A stretch of DNA of 64,000 nucleotides, taken from assembly GCA_002696485.1 (NCBI GenBank), contig NZTP01000009.1, positions 1-64,000 of the forward strand, given 5' to 3'. Each line of letters opens with the position of its first letter. The first letter of the stretch is position 1. Both the position numbers and the translations under genes were made by a program. Below, piece by piece: positions 24,974 through 33,825 of this stretch. The notes beneath the pieces are model-generated. The model was not told the origin of the DNA. It made no database searches and was given only the letters and a program-made list of their open reading frames with translations. This DNA comes from Altibacter sp. (GTDB lineage: Bacteria > Bacteroidota > Bacteroidia > Flavobacteriales > Flavobacteriaceae).

Positions 24974-25738
24974 ATGATCACAGTGACTTTTTTAGGTTTC
25001 GGGAATGTCAATCGTCATTTATGTAGCGCTTTACATGAAATAGATCAAGTATCTATAAAACAGATATATAACAGGAGTGATATTCAGTTGCCTTCGGAAT
25101 TAAAAGACATCCCCTTCACCCGGCAGTTATCGCTATTAGAACCCGCAGACGTTTACATAATTGGCATTCCCGATGATGCCATTGCTTCATTCTCTGAAGC
25201 CCTCCCGGTTCGAGATCAATTGGTCGTCCACACTTCGGGCGGTGTGCCTATGGATTCACTTTCAGAAAAAAACAGGAAAGGCGTCTTTTACCCGCTTCAA
25301 ACCTTTTCAAAACATCGAACTGTAGATTTCAATTCGGTGCCAATTTGTATTGAAGCGAGCAAGGACAGGGATCGTAAGCTCCTTCAACAGCTGGCATCCC
25401 CACTTACTAAACGTGTAGTATCCATTTCTTCCGAAGAACGAGCAAAGCTGCACTTGGCAGCCGTGTTCGTAAATAATTTTGTGAACCACATGTACGCCGT
25501 TGGTGCAGACATAACGTCACGGTCGGGGTTGTCTTTCGAACTCTTAAAGCCGCTTATTGCCGAAACCGCAAGAAAGATAGAAGATCTCGCTCCTTCCGAA
25601 GCACAAACAGGCCCCGCCAAACGGAAGGATCTAAATACTATTGAAAAACATGTACATTTGCTTCAGGACAGCAACTATAAGGAAATATATACATTGCTAA
25701 CGGAATCCATTCAGAAAACCCATGGAAAAAAGCTATAA
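24974..25738 (+). CDS. Rossmann-like protein with DUF2520 domain
   Basis: 254 aa. The N-terminus 'VTFLGFGNVNRHLCSALHE' is a dinucleotide-binding GxGxxN/G fingerprint as in F420/NADP oxidoreductases and ProC. 'ADVYIIGIPDDAIASFS' near residue 58 and 'VHTSGGVPMDSLS' near 88 continue the fold. The C-terminal helical DUF2520 part starts near 130 ('AVFVNNFVNHMYAVG'). It is probably an NAD(P)-dependent dehydrogenase whose substrate is unknown. First gene of a run with kdsC-like, ubiA-like and maf, an order that I recall as common in flavobacteria. It overlaps the kdsC-like gene by 17 nt. Confidence 0.88.
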   Translation: MITVTFLGFGNVNRHLCSALHEIDQVSIKQIYNRSDIQLPSELKDIPFTRQLSLLEPADVYIIGIPDDAIASFSEALPVRDQLVVHTSGGVPMDSLSEKNRKGVFYPLQTFSKHRTVDFNSVPICIEASKDRDRKLLQQLASPLTKRVVSISSEERAKLHLAAVFVNNFVNHMYAVGADITSRSGLSFELLKPLIAETARKIEDLAPSEAQTGPAKRKDLNTIEKHVHLLQDSNYKEIYTLLTESIQKTHGKKL

Positions 25739-26255
25739 GGAATACCTTCAACACATCACTACCTTCGTATTTGACGTGGATGGTGTATTAACCGACGGGA
25801 ACATACTCGTCACTACATCGGGAGAAATGTATCGCAGTATGAATACCAAGGATGGATACGCCTTAAAAACAGCGCTGGAAAGAGGATTTAAAGTGTGTAT
25901 CATTTCGGGAGGAACCAACGAGGGGGTACGAAAACGACTTGAGGGACTTGGTTTGACCGATATCTTCTTAGGAACACATCACAAGACCGAAGCCTTGCAA
26001 ACCTATTTGGAAGCCCACAGTTTAAATCGTGACAATGTACTCTTTATGGGAGATGACCTTCCGGATCTGGAGGTCATGCAATACGTAGGCTTACCGTGCT
26101 GTCCGCAGGATTCCGTGCAGGAGATCAAACAAATCTCAAAATATGTTTCACATAAAAAAGGAGGAAAAGGCTGCGTGCGCGATATCATAGAGCAAGTGCT
26201 TAAAGTTCAAGGTAAGTGGATGAGCAAGAGCCCTTCCAGTGCTAAATACGATTAA
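25722..26255 (+). CDS. KdsC-like HAD phosphatase
   Basis: 177 aa, HAD superfamily type C0 (no cap). Catalytic FDVDGVLTDG at residues 17-26 (nucleophile Asp18, acid/base Asp20), then ISGG near 65 (motif II Ser) and MGDDLPDLEVM near 109 (motif IV metal-binding Asp pair). In KdsC this removes phosphate from KDO-8-phosphate in lipopolysaccharide core synthesis. KDO pathway partners are not in the window, so the exact substrate is inferred from family. It starts inside the 3' end of the DUF2520 gene (17-nt overlap), which implies translational coupling. Confidence 0.9.
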   Translation: MEKSYKEYLQHITTFVFDVDGVLTDGNILVTTSGEMYRSMNTKDGYALKTALERGFKVCIISGGTNEGVRKRLEGLGLTDIFLGTHHKTEALQTYLEAHSLNRDNVLFMGDDLPDLEVMQYVGLPCCPQDSVQEIKQISKYVSHKKGGKGCVRDIIEQVLKVQGKWMSKSPSSAKYD

Positions 26256-26274
26256 CACCAGCTGATTTCACTTC

Positions 26275-27189
26275 ATGAACTTCCTTAGACTCATCCGACC
26301 TGTAAACCTGGTTCTTATCGCATTGGTTCAGCTTGTGGCGAAATACGGACTCTTTCAAAATTTGGAAGCTTCGATGGCATTAGACGGAGTTCATTTTGCA
26401 ATGCTTCTTCTAGCCACGCTATCCATTGCTGCGGGAGGTTATATTATCAATGATATCTATGACGTAGAGATCGACAAGATCAACAAACCAACATCCCGGC
26501 TCATTGGTAAGACGATCTCTGAAAAGTATGCCTTGAGAGCGTACTTCATCTGTACCGTTACAGGTGTAGTACTAGGATTCTATCTTTCCAACAGCATACA
26601 ACGACCGGGATTTGCTGCTCTTTTTATTGTGATCGCAGCGCTCTTATATCTTTACGCCTCTTATTTAAAGGGCGTATTAGTAGTTGGGAATGTAGTAATT
26701 GCAGGGCTGGTAGCCATTAGCCTCTTGATTCTGGGCCTTTTTGACCTGCTTCCGGCGATAACAGTGGACAACCGTGAAACACAAGCCACTGTATTCCGGG
26801 TTTTAATGCATTACAGTCTCTTTGCATTACTATTGAATTTTATTAGAGAATTAGTCAAGGATATCTTAGACATCAACGGTGATAAGAACGGCGGCCTTAG
26901 TACCTTGCCAATAGCCATTGGTCGAAAAAGAACGATCACCATCGTCTTTCTGCTTGGTCTGTTACTTACCTTACTAATCGTAGGCTATATGTACAGCTAT
27001 CTCTATCACGATAAGGTGATGGTCCTGTACTTTTTGTTTCTTATTGTGGCGCCTATGCTCTATTTTTGCGTACGAGCTTGGAATGCCGAACAACCCAAGG
27101 ATTATCTAATGTTATCACGGTTGCTGAAACTTATTATGCTCTTCGGAATTTGCTCCATGGCCTTCTACCCTCGTCTGTTCGAATTGTAA
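26275..27189 (+). CDS. UbiA-family prenyltransferase
   Basis: 304 aa, polytopic inner-membrane protein with eight or nine hydrophobic segments. Both Asp-rich motifs for Mg-prenyl-diphosphate are visible: NDIYDVEIDKINKP near residue 61 and DINGDKNGGLSTLP near 199. The family transfers prenyl groups to acceptors such as 4-hydroxybenzoate, DHNA or glycerol-1-phosphate. The first motif and the operon context (DUF2520, kdsC-like, maf) fit the Bacteroidota group annotated as geranylgeranylglycerol-phosphate geranylgeranyltransferase-like, but the acceptor is not proven. 19 nt after the kdsC-like gene. Confidence 0.88.
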   Translation: MNFLRLIRPVNLVLIALVQLVAKYGLFQNLEASMALDGVHFAMLLLATLSIAAGGYIINDIYDVEIDKINKPTSRLIGKTISEKYALRAYFICTVTGVVLGFYLSNSIQRPGFAALFIVIAALLYLYASYLKGVLVVGNVVIAGLVAISLLILGLFDLLPAITVDNRETQATVFRVLMHYSLFALLLNFIRELVKDILDINGDKNGGLSTLPIAIGRKRTITIVFLLGLLLTLLIVGYMYSYLYHDKVMVLYFLFLIVAPMLYFCVRAWNAEQPKDYLMLSRLLKLIMLFGICSMAFYPRLFEL

Positions 27190-27213
27190 CATGCCTTATG
27201 TAACTGAAACACC

Positions 27214-27798
27214 ATGCTGAAAGAATCCCTAAAAGAATTTAAAATTATCCTCGCTTCGGGATCGCCGCGGCGCCAAAACTTCTTTAAAGAACTGGATCTC
27301 GATTTTACCATAGACGTGCGGCCCGTAGATGAAACTTACCCTAAAGATTTAAAAGGCGCAGCCATTACAGATTATTTATCACAATTAAAAGCCGCTGCCT
27401 TTCAAGATCTTTCAGAAAAAGAACTCGTAATCACGAGCGATACCATTGTTTGGAAAAATGGCGCCATCGAAAAGCCCAAGGATCGTGAAGACGCCAAACG
27501 CATGTTACAACTGCTTAGCGGTGACATGCATGAGGTGATCACCTCTGTATGTTTTTCAGGAAAAGATTTCAGAAAAACCATGCACGACATTACAAAGGTT
27601 TGGTTCAAACCTTTATTGGAAGAAGAGATCGACTACTACTTAGATACCTACCTGCCTTACGATAAGGCCGGAAGTTACGGTATACAGGAATGGATAGGTT
27701 ACATTGGGATCGAGCGCATTGAAGGTTGTTATTTCAACGTAATGGGATTGCCTACCCGACTTGTTTACAAAACGTTAATGGAACTGGGAAAACGTTAG
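27214..27798 (+). CDS. maf: Maf-like nucleoside triphosphate pyrophosphatase
   Basis: 194 aa, the standard length. 'IILASGSPRRQNFF' near residue 11 is the Maf nucleotide-binding signature and 'VITSDTIVW' near 70 carries the catalytic Asp. 'KPKDREDAKRMLQLLSG' and 'YDKAGSYGIQEWIGYIG' are also conserved. Maf proteins hydrolyse dTTP/UTP or modified nucleotides to monophosphates and thereby clean the pool; the older link to septum formation is weak. Cytoplasmic, in an operon with the prenyltransferase (24-nt gap). Confidence 0.94.
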   Translation: MLKESLKEFKIILASGSPRRQNFFKELDLDFTIDVRPVDETYPKDLKGAAITDYLSQLKAAAFQDLSEKELVITSDTIVWKNGAIEKPKDREDAKRMLQLLSGDMHEVITSVCFSGKDFRKTMHDITKVWFKPLLEEEIDYYLDTYLPYDKAGSYGIQEWIGYIGIERIEGCYFNVMGLPTRLVYKTLMELGKR

Positions 27799-27830
27799 AT
27801 TTCCTTTAATTTTGCTGAAAATTCCTGCTC

Positions 27831-28772
27831 ATGAAATTCCCTTCTTTAATCATTTCAATTTTAGTTGTCATCAATTTCTTCCTGTTAGGGTGTAAAAATA
27901 AGGAAGATGAAAACCTTTTGTCAAGCAGTACGACCCATAAAACAGAAGAACAGCAGGAAAAACGCCGAATGCTCACAGAATCATTCAAGGAGTATTGGTT
28001 TTCGGGGGTCGCAGAGATCACCTCCTACCAACTGTCGCAAGAACGTTATGGTGAACTTCGTGAAGGAACAGCAGTAAACATTTTTGTGACCGAGGATTTT
28101 TTACCCGAAGCACAGGTAAAAGCCAATACAGCTTCCGAAGAAACGCTATCGGTTCTAAAGTTGAACAGCACAAAGAAATTTTTGACCGGTATTTACCCCT
28201 ATTCCATCATGACAAGTGTTTTTAGTCCGATAGAAACACAGGGGCATGCTCAAAAAATAAGCCATTCGGTTCAAGAATGGTGCGGACAAGTGTATATGCA
28301 GCTTAATAACCGGAAGAACTTCGAAATGATTTCGCATTCGTATTTTGAAGGAGAAGCCGATCAAGAATTTACAATGGAGCGCACCTGGCTAGAAAATGAG
28401 CTGTGGAATATTATTCGCCTCAACCCCGAAGAATTACCCACCGGTGATGTATCTGTAATACCGTCATTCGAATACCTGCGTCTTCGGCATAAAGAAGCCG
28501 CTGCCCATCCGGCATTTGCGAGTTTAAAGCAAGGAGACTCCCTTACCTCCTATACGGTCAATTATCCAAACCTACAACGACAGATCACCTGGTACTTTAC
28601 AAGCAGGTTCCCCTACGAGATCGAAAAGTGGGAAGAAACCAATGCTACCGACCCCAAGGATACACTCCGCCTTAAAACTACGGCAGTGAAAATGAAACGT
28701 ATTAGGACCCCTTATTGGACACAGAATCGAAATAAAGATCAAGTATTACGTGATTCCTTAGGCTTAAGATAA
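27831..28772 (+). CDS. Predicted lipoprotein of unknown function
   Basis: 313 aa. The N-terminus has a hydrophobic stretch ending in the lipobox LLGC (Cys near residue 21), then a charged linker KNKEDENLLSSSTTHKTEE, so it is lipid-anchored in the cell envelope. The mature body has no recognised catalytic motif; 'SHSVQEWCGQVYMQLNNR' near 145 contains a single later cysteine. Related flavobacterial proteins often sit next to maf and carry misleading 'septum formation inhibitor' names; that name is not supported by the sequence. 32 nt after maf and 5 nt before the MscS gene. Confidence 0.8.
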   Translation: MKFPSLIISILVVINFFLLGCKNKEDENLLSSSTTHKTEEQQEKRRMLTESFKEYWFSGVAEITSYQLSQERYGELREGTAVNIFVTEDFLPEAQVKANTASEETLSVLKLNSTKKFLTGIYPYSIMTSVFSPIETQGHAQKISHSVQEWCGQVYMQLNNRKNFEMISHSYFEGEADQEFTMERTWLENELWNIIRLNPEELPTGDVSVIPSFEYLRLRHKEAAAHPAFASLKQGDSLTSYTVNYPNLQRQITWYFTSRFPYEIEKWEETNATDPKDTLRLKTTAVKMKRIRTPYWTQNRNKDQVLRDSLGLR

Positions 28773-28777
28773 CTACA

Positions 28778-29338
28778 ATGATTTTAGATAATTATTTTAC
28801 ACAACTTATACAAACCGGAGCCCATCTGGTCATTTTCCTAATCATTCGCCTCATATTGGTACGGCTTGTTAAACGCTTTGCCAGGAAATCGGAGCGCGTA
28901 GAACATCGAACAGGTTTAATCATAAAGTACATAGACTTTGCAACGATCTTCCTTATCATCTTGGGATTGATCCTTATTTGGGGTGTGGAATTCAAAGACC
29001 TTGGCTGGGTTATGTCATCCGTTTTCGCCGTGATAGGGATAGGATTTTTCGCTCAATGGTCCATATTAAGCAATATTACAAGCGGTGTGATCATGTTCTT
29101 TACCTTTCCATACAAAATTGGAGACTACATTAAAATTCACGATAAGGACTACGATTACGGCGGAATCATAGAAGATATAAAGGCATTTCATCTCATTATA
29201 CGAACCACACAAGGCGAAATTGTGACCTATCCTAACTCCTTATTATTACAAAAGGGTGTAAGTGTTATAAAACCTGATGAATTAGATAATTTTTTGCTTG
29301 AGGAAGACAAAAATGTTAAAGAACAGCCAATAGATTAA
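28778..29338 (+). CDS. Small MscS-type mechanosensitive channel
   Basis: 186 aa, much shorter than E. coli MscS (286). It keeps two or three membrane helices (about 10-30, 48-68 and 74-98) and the beta domain. The pore-helix/beta junction reads 'GFFAQWSILSNITSGVIMF', then 'FPYKIGDYIKIHDKDYDYGGIIEDI' and 'IRTTQGEIVTYPNSLL'. These are the core MscS_2nd signatures; the C-terminal alpha/beta vestibule is largely missing. It should form a heptameric channel opening under hypo-osmotic stress, inferred from family. The TAA stop shares its final A (29338) with the ATG of the longest frame of the next gene. Confidence 0.88.
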   Translation: MILDNYFTQLIQTGAHLVIFLIIRLILVRLVKRFARKSERVEHRTGLIIKYIDFATIFLIILGLILIWGVEFKDLGWVMSSVFAVIGIGFFAQWSILSNITSGVIMFFTFPYKIGDYIKIHDKDYDYGGIIEDIKAFHLIIRTTQGEIVTYPNSLLLQKGVSVIKPDELDNFLLEEDKNVKEQPID

Positions 29339-29357
29339 TGCCTTTTTCTAATTTGGG

Positions 29358-29365
29358 TATCTTTG
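29358..29365 (+). promoter_or_regulatory. Possible -7 box upstream of the PIG-L gene
   Basis: TATCTTTG, an exact TAnnTTTG match, 29 nt before the ATG at 29395. No clear TTTG at 19-21 nt. It argues for 29395 over 29338 as the start, and for a second promoter inside the operon. Confidence 0.45.
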
Positions 29366-29394
29366 AAAACCTTGTTCATCTCAAAGAAGTTTCC

Positions 29395-31893
29395 ATGCGT
29401 ACACTACTTGCGATCCTGATTGCCTATACCTTTTCAACCTCTTCCTTACTTTCACAACAACCCCTAAAGCCAACAGCTTCAGAGATCTTTCAGAATATTC
29501 AGAAGCTCAACTTTTTAGGGTCTGCACTGTACATTGCGGCACATCCCGACGATGAGAATACCAGACTCATCTCATTCTTATCCAATGACGTAAAAGCCAG
29601 AACGGCATACCTCTCCTTAACACGTGGAGATGGTGGACAAAACCTTATAGGCCCGGAAATTAGAGAATTGTTGGGCGTAATCCGTACACAAGAATTATTG
29701 GCCGCCAGACGTATTGACGGAGGGTTGCAATATTTTACCCGTGCCAATGATTTCGGGTATTCCAAACACCCCGATGAGACACTTGCCATTTGGAACAAAA
29801 ATGAAGTGCTGGCCGATGTCGTGCGGGCCATTAGAAAATTTAAACCCGATGTGATCATCAATCGGTTTGATCACAGAAATCCGGGATCGACGCACGGCCA
29901 CCACACTTCTTCGGCCATGTTGAGTTTTGAAGCTTTTGATCTTGTGAACGATCCTACCAAATATCCCGAGATCGCAACGGCACACGGAACATGGCAGCCC
30001 AAACGCTTATTTTTCAATACTTCTTGGTGGTTCTATGGAAGTAGGGAGAATTTCGAAAAAGCCGATAAAACCAATCTGGTCGAGGTGGAAACCGGAAATT
30101 TTTATCCGTCCTTAGGACTTTCCAATGGAGAGATCGCCTCTTTAAGCCGAAGCATGCACAAATCACAAGGATTTGGAAGTACAGGCTCCAGAGGAAGCGA
30201 AACAGAATACCTCGAATTTTTAAAGGGCGATTTTCCCAAAGACAAAACCAATCTTTTTGATGGTATTGATACATCATGGTCCCGCCTAGAAGGAGGCGCA
30301 CCCATTGGTGCGATCTTGGAACAGGTAGAGAAGAATTTTAATTTTAAGGATCCTTCAGAAAGTATTCCGCAATTGGTACAAGCGTATAAATTGCTCCAAA
30401 ATCTACCGGAAAGCCATTGGAAATCGATCAAGATAGAAGAACTAAAAACTGTGATCGCAGATTGTTCAGGGCTTTTCTTGGAAGCAGTTGCTAACCAAGC
30501 TTCCGTAGCGCCCAAAGGTGCTGTTACAGTCACCGTTGAGGCCGTGAATCGTTCCAACGCCAACATCTTACTTAACGCAGTTACCTCTCCCATAGTTGCT
30601 TTTCCGGCTACATTTGCTCCAACTCCCTTAACTAAGAATCAACGCTATACTCTGGATAGCAGCGAGTATTCCTTTTCTGCTACTTCATATAGCGCTCCCT
30701 ATTGGCTCAAAGAAAAAGGAACGTTGGGAATGTACCGTGTGGAAGACCCTAATTTGATAGGTCTTCCGGAGCAGGGAAACCAATTTCCGGTGAAATTCTT
30801 ACTTACTATTAACGGGGTAGAGATTCCAATGGTCCGCAATATCGTTTATAAATATAATGATCCCGTAGACGGTGAGGTGTACCAACCATTCGAAGTACTT
30901 CCTGAAGTTACCTCGAGCGTCCCTGAAAAAGTACTAATATTCGCTTCTCAAGAAGCAAAAGAAGTACCTGTAATCATTCGAGCCGGTCGCGACAATGTAA
31001 GTGGTACGGCAACCTTACAACACCCGGAAGGATGGACCGTGACTCCGGTACAGCAATTCTTTGAGATCGCAAACAAAGGACAAGAGCAAACCTTATTATT
31101 TACCGTAACACCTCCAAAGAATCAAAGTGAGGGAACCATACGGCCGTTGCTTCAGGTGGGAGATGCTTTCCATGACACCGAATTGATCACGATCGACTAC
31201 GATCATATTCCACTGCAGCGTGTTTTGGTTCCTTCGGAAGCGAAGGTAGTACGTATCGATATTCAGAAAAAAGGATCACACATTGGTTATATCAACGGTG
31301 CCGGAGATGCGATACCGGAAAGCTTGAAACAGATTGGCTATCAAGTGACTACGATACCGCCTTCAGAAATAATCGCAGAGTACTTAAAGAAATTTGACGC
31401 GATAGTCGTTGGGATACGCGCCTACAACACGGTTCCGGAAATGGCTTTCAAACAACAGGAACTCAACAGCTACGTGCAAAATGGAGGCACCCTTATTGTA
31501 CAATACAATACCAGTAGAGGATTGGTGACTGATGCGCTCGCCCCCCTCCCACTGACATTATCCAGAGACAGGGTAACTGATGAAGAGAGTGAGGTACGTA
31601 TTTTGGCTCCTAAACACAAGGTAATGAACTCTCCCAATGTAATTACTACAGAAGATTTTGATAATTGGGTACAGGAACGCGGATTGTATTTCCCAAACGA
31701 ATGGTCGGATGAATTTACACCTGTCTTAGGCATGAACGATAAAGGGGAACCACAAACAAAGGGTTCATTGTTGGTTGCCAGTTATGGAAAAGGATACTAT
31801 ATTTATACCGGACTAAGCTTTTTCAGGGAATTACCGGCAGGTGTTCCGGGAGCTTACAGACTTTTTGCCAACCTGCTTTCAATCGGGAAATAA
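29395..31893 (+). CDS. PIG-L family deacetylase with C-terminal GATase-like domain, secreted
   Basis: 832 aa from ATG 29395, which gives a signal peptide (RTLLAILIAYTFSTSSLLSQ); an in-frame ATG at 29338 adds 19 residues that spoil it. PIG-L/LmbE domain at about 40-250: AAHPDDEN (His50, Asp52 and Asp53, zinc site and base) and STHGHHTSSA near 165 (third zinc His). The middle is beta-rich. The C-terminal ~200 residues ('FDAIVVGIRAYNTVPE', 'YVQNGGTLIVQYN', 'GKGYYIYTGLSFFRELPAGVPGAY') resemble a glutamine amidotransferase/ThuA-like fold. The family removes N-acetyl groups from GlcNAc-type sugars; the substrate here is unknown. The following microprotein and symporter suggest uptake of a product. 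Confidence 0.9.
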   Translation: MRTLLAILIAYTFSTSSLLSQQPLKPTASEIFQNIQKLNFLGSALYIAAHPDDENTRLISFLSNDVKARTAYLSLTRGDGGQNLIGPEIRELLGVIRTQELLAARRIDGGLQYFTRANDFGYSKHPDETLAIWNKNEVLADVVRAIRKFKPDVIINRFDHRNPGSTHGHHTSSAMLSFEAFDLVNDPTKYPEIATAHGTWQPKRLFFNTSWWFYGSRENFEKADKTNLVEVETGNFYPSLGLSNGEIASLSRSMHKSQGFGSTGSRGSETEYLEFLKGDFPKDKTNLFDGIDTSWSRLEGGAPIGAILEQVEKNFNFKDPSESIPQLVQAYKLLQNLPESHWKSIKIEELKTVIADCSGLFLEAVANQASVAPKGAVTVTVEAVNRSNANILLNAVTSPIVAFPATFAPTPLTKNQRYTLDSSEYSFSATSYSAPYWLKEKGTLGMYRVEDPNLIGLPEQGNQFPVKFLLTINGVEIPMVRNIVYKYNDPVDGEVYQPFEVLPEVTSSVPEKVLIFASQEAKEVPVIIRAGRDNVSGTATLQHPEGWTVTPVQQFFEIANKGQEQTLLFTVTPPKNQSEGTIRPLLQVGDAFHDTELITIDYDHIPLQRVLVPSEAKVVRIDIQKKGSHIGYINGAGDAIPESLKQIGYQVTTIPPSEIIAEYLKKFDAIVVGIRAYNTVPEMAFKQQELNSYVQNGGTLIVQYNTSRGLVTDALAPLPLTLSRDRVTDEESEVRILAPKHKVMNSPNVITTEDFDNWVQERGLYFPNEWSDEFTPVLGMNDKGEPQTKGSLLVASYGKGYYIYTGLSFFRELPAGVPGAYRLFANLLSIGK

Positions 31894-31894
31894 T

Positions 31895-32005
31895 ATGAGC
31901 GAAGAACGCGACCCATTTGTATGGAAGTGGAGCTACACCGTGGTTCTGGTTCTCAATGCGATCTACATTTTGTTATTCTATCTTCTAATGCAACACTATA
32001 CATAA
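31895..32005 (+). CDS. 36-aa single-pass membrane microprotein preceding a symporter
   Basis: ATG 31895 to TAA 32003-32005. It begins MSEERDPFVWKWSYTV; a hydrophobic helix spans about residues 15-31, and the tail is LMQHYT. It starts 1 nt after the PIG-L stop (31891-31893) and ends 1 nt before the symporter ATG at 32007, so it is tightly packed in one mRNA. Small membrane proteins paired with sodium:solute symporters are known (for example YjcH/DUF485 with ActP, YhdT/DUF997 with PanF, DUF3311), and this may be a minimal analogue. Homology to those families is not evident. Confidence 0.7.
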   Translation: MSEERDPFVWKWSYTVVLVLNAIYILLFYLLMQHYT

Positions 32006-32006
32006 T

Positions 32007-33698
32007 ATGCAGCAGATAGACTGGATTGTATTGGGAGGCACTTTATTATTCATAGTACTGTACGGTACCTATAAAACACGAGGCAGTAAGAACGTAACCG
32101 ATTATCTTAAAGGGGGTAACGAAGCCCGTTGGTGGACCATTGGTCTAAGCGTCATGGCCACGCAAGCCAGTGCCATTACATTCTTATCTACACCCGGTCA
32201 GGCCTTTCATGACGGCATGGGATTCGTTCAATTCTATTTTGGGCTACCCATTGCAATGGTAGTGATCTGTCTGGTCTTTATACCCATCTATCACAAATTA
32301 AAGGTATTTACCGCCTACGAATATTTGGAATCTCGTTTTGATCGGAAGACACGCACGCTCACAGCGATTCTCTTTCTAGTACAGCGGGGTCTCGCCGCCG
32401 GTATTACCATCTTCGCCCCTGCTATCATCCTCTCGGCTGTACTGGGATGGAACTTGTTGTACCTAAACATAATTATTGGAACCTTGGTGATCATCTACAC
32501 GGTAAGTGGCGGTACCAAAGCCGTAAGTGTCACCCAGAAACAACAAATGGCGGTGATCTTTGGCGGTATGTTCATTGCTTTCTTGTTGATTTTGAATTAT
32601 CTCCCTTTAGACATTAGTTTTACCAAAGCCTTGGACATTGCAGGTGCCGGCGGAAAAATGGATATCTTGGATTTTTCTTTCGATTTTAATAACCGCTACA
32701 CCTTTTGGAGCGGTATCATTGGCGGAAGCTTTCTGGCGCTCTCTTATTTTGGGACAGACCAAAGCCAAGTGCAGCGTTATCTTTCGGGAAAATCGGTGCG
32801 ACAGAGCCAAATGGGCTTGATCTTCAACGGCTTATTAAAGGTACCCATGCAGTTCTTTATATTGTTGGTTGGGGTGATGGTCTTCGTTTTTTATCAGTTT
32901 AACAGTTCTCCTTTACATTTTAATCCCGCTGCGGAAGCTGATGTGCTTGCTTCGGAATACGCTTCAGAATACAAACAACTGCAATCAGAAAAAGAAGCCC
33001 TGGACAGTCAGTTAATAACAAAGCAACTTGAGTTTGCCAGAACTGAAACACCTTCAGAAAAAGAAATGCTACAAGAAGAGATACAGATCATCAACATCAC
33101 CGAAAATGAGTTGCGTGAACAATCCAAAGCTTTGATTCTGAAGGCGAATCCACTTGCCGAAACCAACGATAAGGATTATGTATTTATTCATTTTATATTG
33201 AACAACCTCCCCCGCGGACTTATTGGTCTGCTCCTGGCAGTAATTCTTAGTGCTGCAATGTCCTCTACTGCCTCCGAACTGAATGCATTGGGTTCAACTA
33301 CCACCATCGACCTCTATAAACGGTCTGTCGGGAATAGAGACGAAAAACATTTTGTAAGAGCTTCAAAGTGGTTTACGCTGCTCTGGGGTGTGATCGCAAT
33401 TTTGGTTGCGAGTGTTGCGAACCTGTTCGACAACCTAATACAATTAGTGAATATTATAGGCTCTATTTTCTACGGAAACATTTTGGGCGTGTTCCTTTTG
33501 GCCTTCTTCTTCAAGTATGTAAAGGGCAATGCTGTATTTATAGCAGCACTTATCAATCAACTATTGGTAATTGCCTTATTCCTGCTTGATAAATACGAGA
33601 TGATTAATTTGCCCTACCTATGGCTCAATTTTGTTGGCTGTGTGACTGTGATCGTCATGGCTTTCGGCATACAGCGTCTGAGAGCGACACGCACTTAA
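32007..33698 (+). CDS. Sodium:solute symporter family protein
   Basis: 563 aa with about 13 membrane segments, the SSS (SLC5-like) fold. Near the start 'VTDYLKGGNEARWWTIGLSVMATQASAITFLSTPGQAF' is the TM1-TM2 region with the sodium-site serine/threonines, and 'SYFGTDQSQVQRYLSGKSV' near 250 is the SSS signature. A polar, helical insertion of about 75 residues (near 305-385, 'EYKQLQSEKEALDSQL...') sits in a loop between membrane segments and looks like a coiled coil. The substrate is probably an organic solute such as a sugar or sialic acid-like compound; this is not determined by sequence. Downstream of the PIG-L deacetylase and the 36-aa microprotein. Confidence 0.9.
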   Translation: MQQIDWIVLGGTLLFIVLYGTYKTRGSKNVTDYLKGGNEARWWTIGLSVMATQASAITFLSTPGQAFHDGMGFVQFYFGLPIAMVVICLVFIPIYHKLKVFTAYEYLESRFDRKTRTLTAILFLVQRGLAAGITIFAPAIILSAVLGWNLLYLNIIIGTLVIIYTVSGGTKAVSVTQKQQMAVIFGGMFIAFLLILNYLPLDISFTKALDIAGAGGKMDILDFSFDFNNRYTFWSGIIGGSFLALSYFGTDQSQVQRYLSGKSVRQSQMGLIFNGLLKVPMQFFILLVGVMVFVFYQFNSSPLHFNPAAEADVLASEYASEYKQLQSEKEALDSQLITKQLEFARTETPSEKEMLQEEIQIINITENELREQSKALILKANPLAETNDKDYVFIHFILNNLPRGLIGLLLAVILSAAMSSTASELNALGSTTTIDLYKRSVGNRDEKHFVRASKWFTLLWGVIAILVASVANLFDNLIQLVNIIGSIFYGNILGVFLLAFFFKYVKGNAVFIAALINQLLVIALFLLDKYEMINLPYLWLNFVGCVTVIVMAFGIQRLRATRT

Positions 33699-33717
33699 AT
33701 CTTTGTTTTTCAGAATA

Positions 33718-33740
33718 TTCCTACTTGTAATTCGTAGGAA
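33718..33740 (+). other. Short inverted repeat behind the symporter gene
   Basis: TTCCTAC (33718-33724) and GTAGGAA (33734-33740), 7 bp with a 9-nt loop, no T tract. It could be a weak terminator or a protein-binding site ahead of the next promoter (TATATTCG at 33768-33775). Confidence 0.4.
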
Positions 33741-33825
33741 AGTTCGTATACCGTGACGGAATTTTACTATATTCGTACTACCCCGTCTACCCTTTCATGC
33801 TATGGCGACTCTAAAAAAGGTCATC

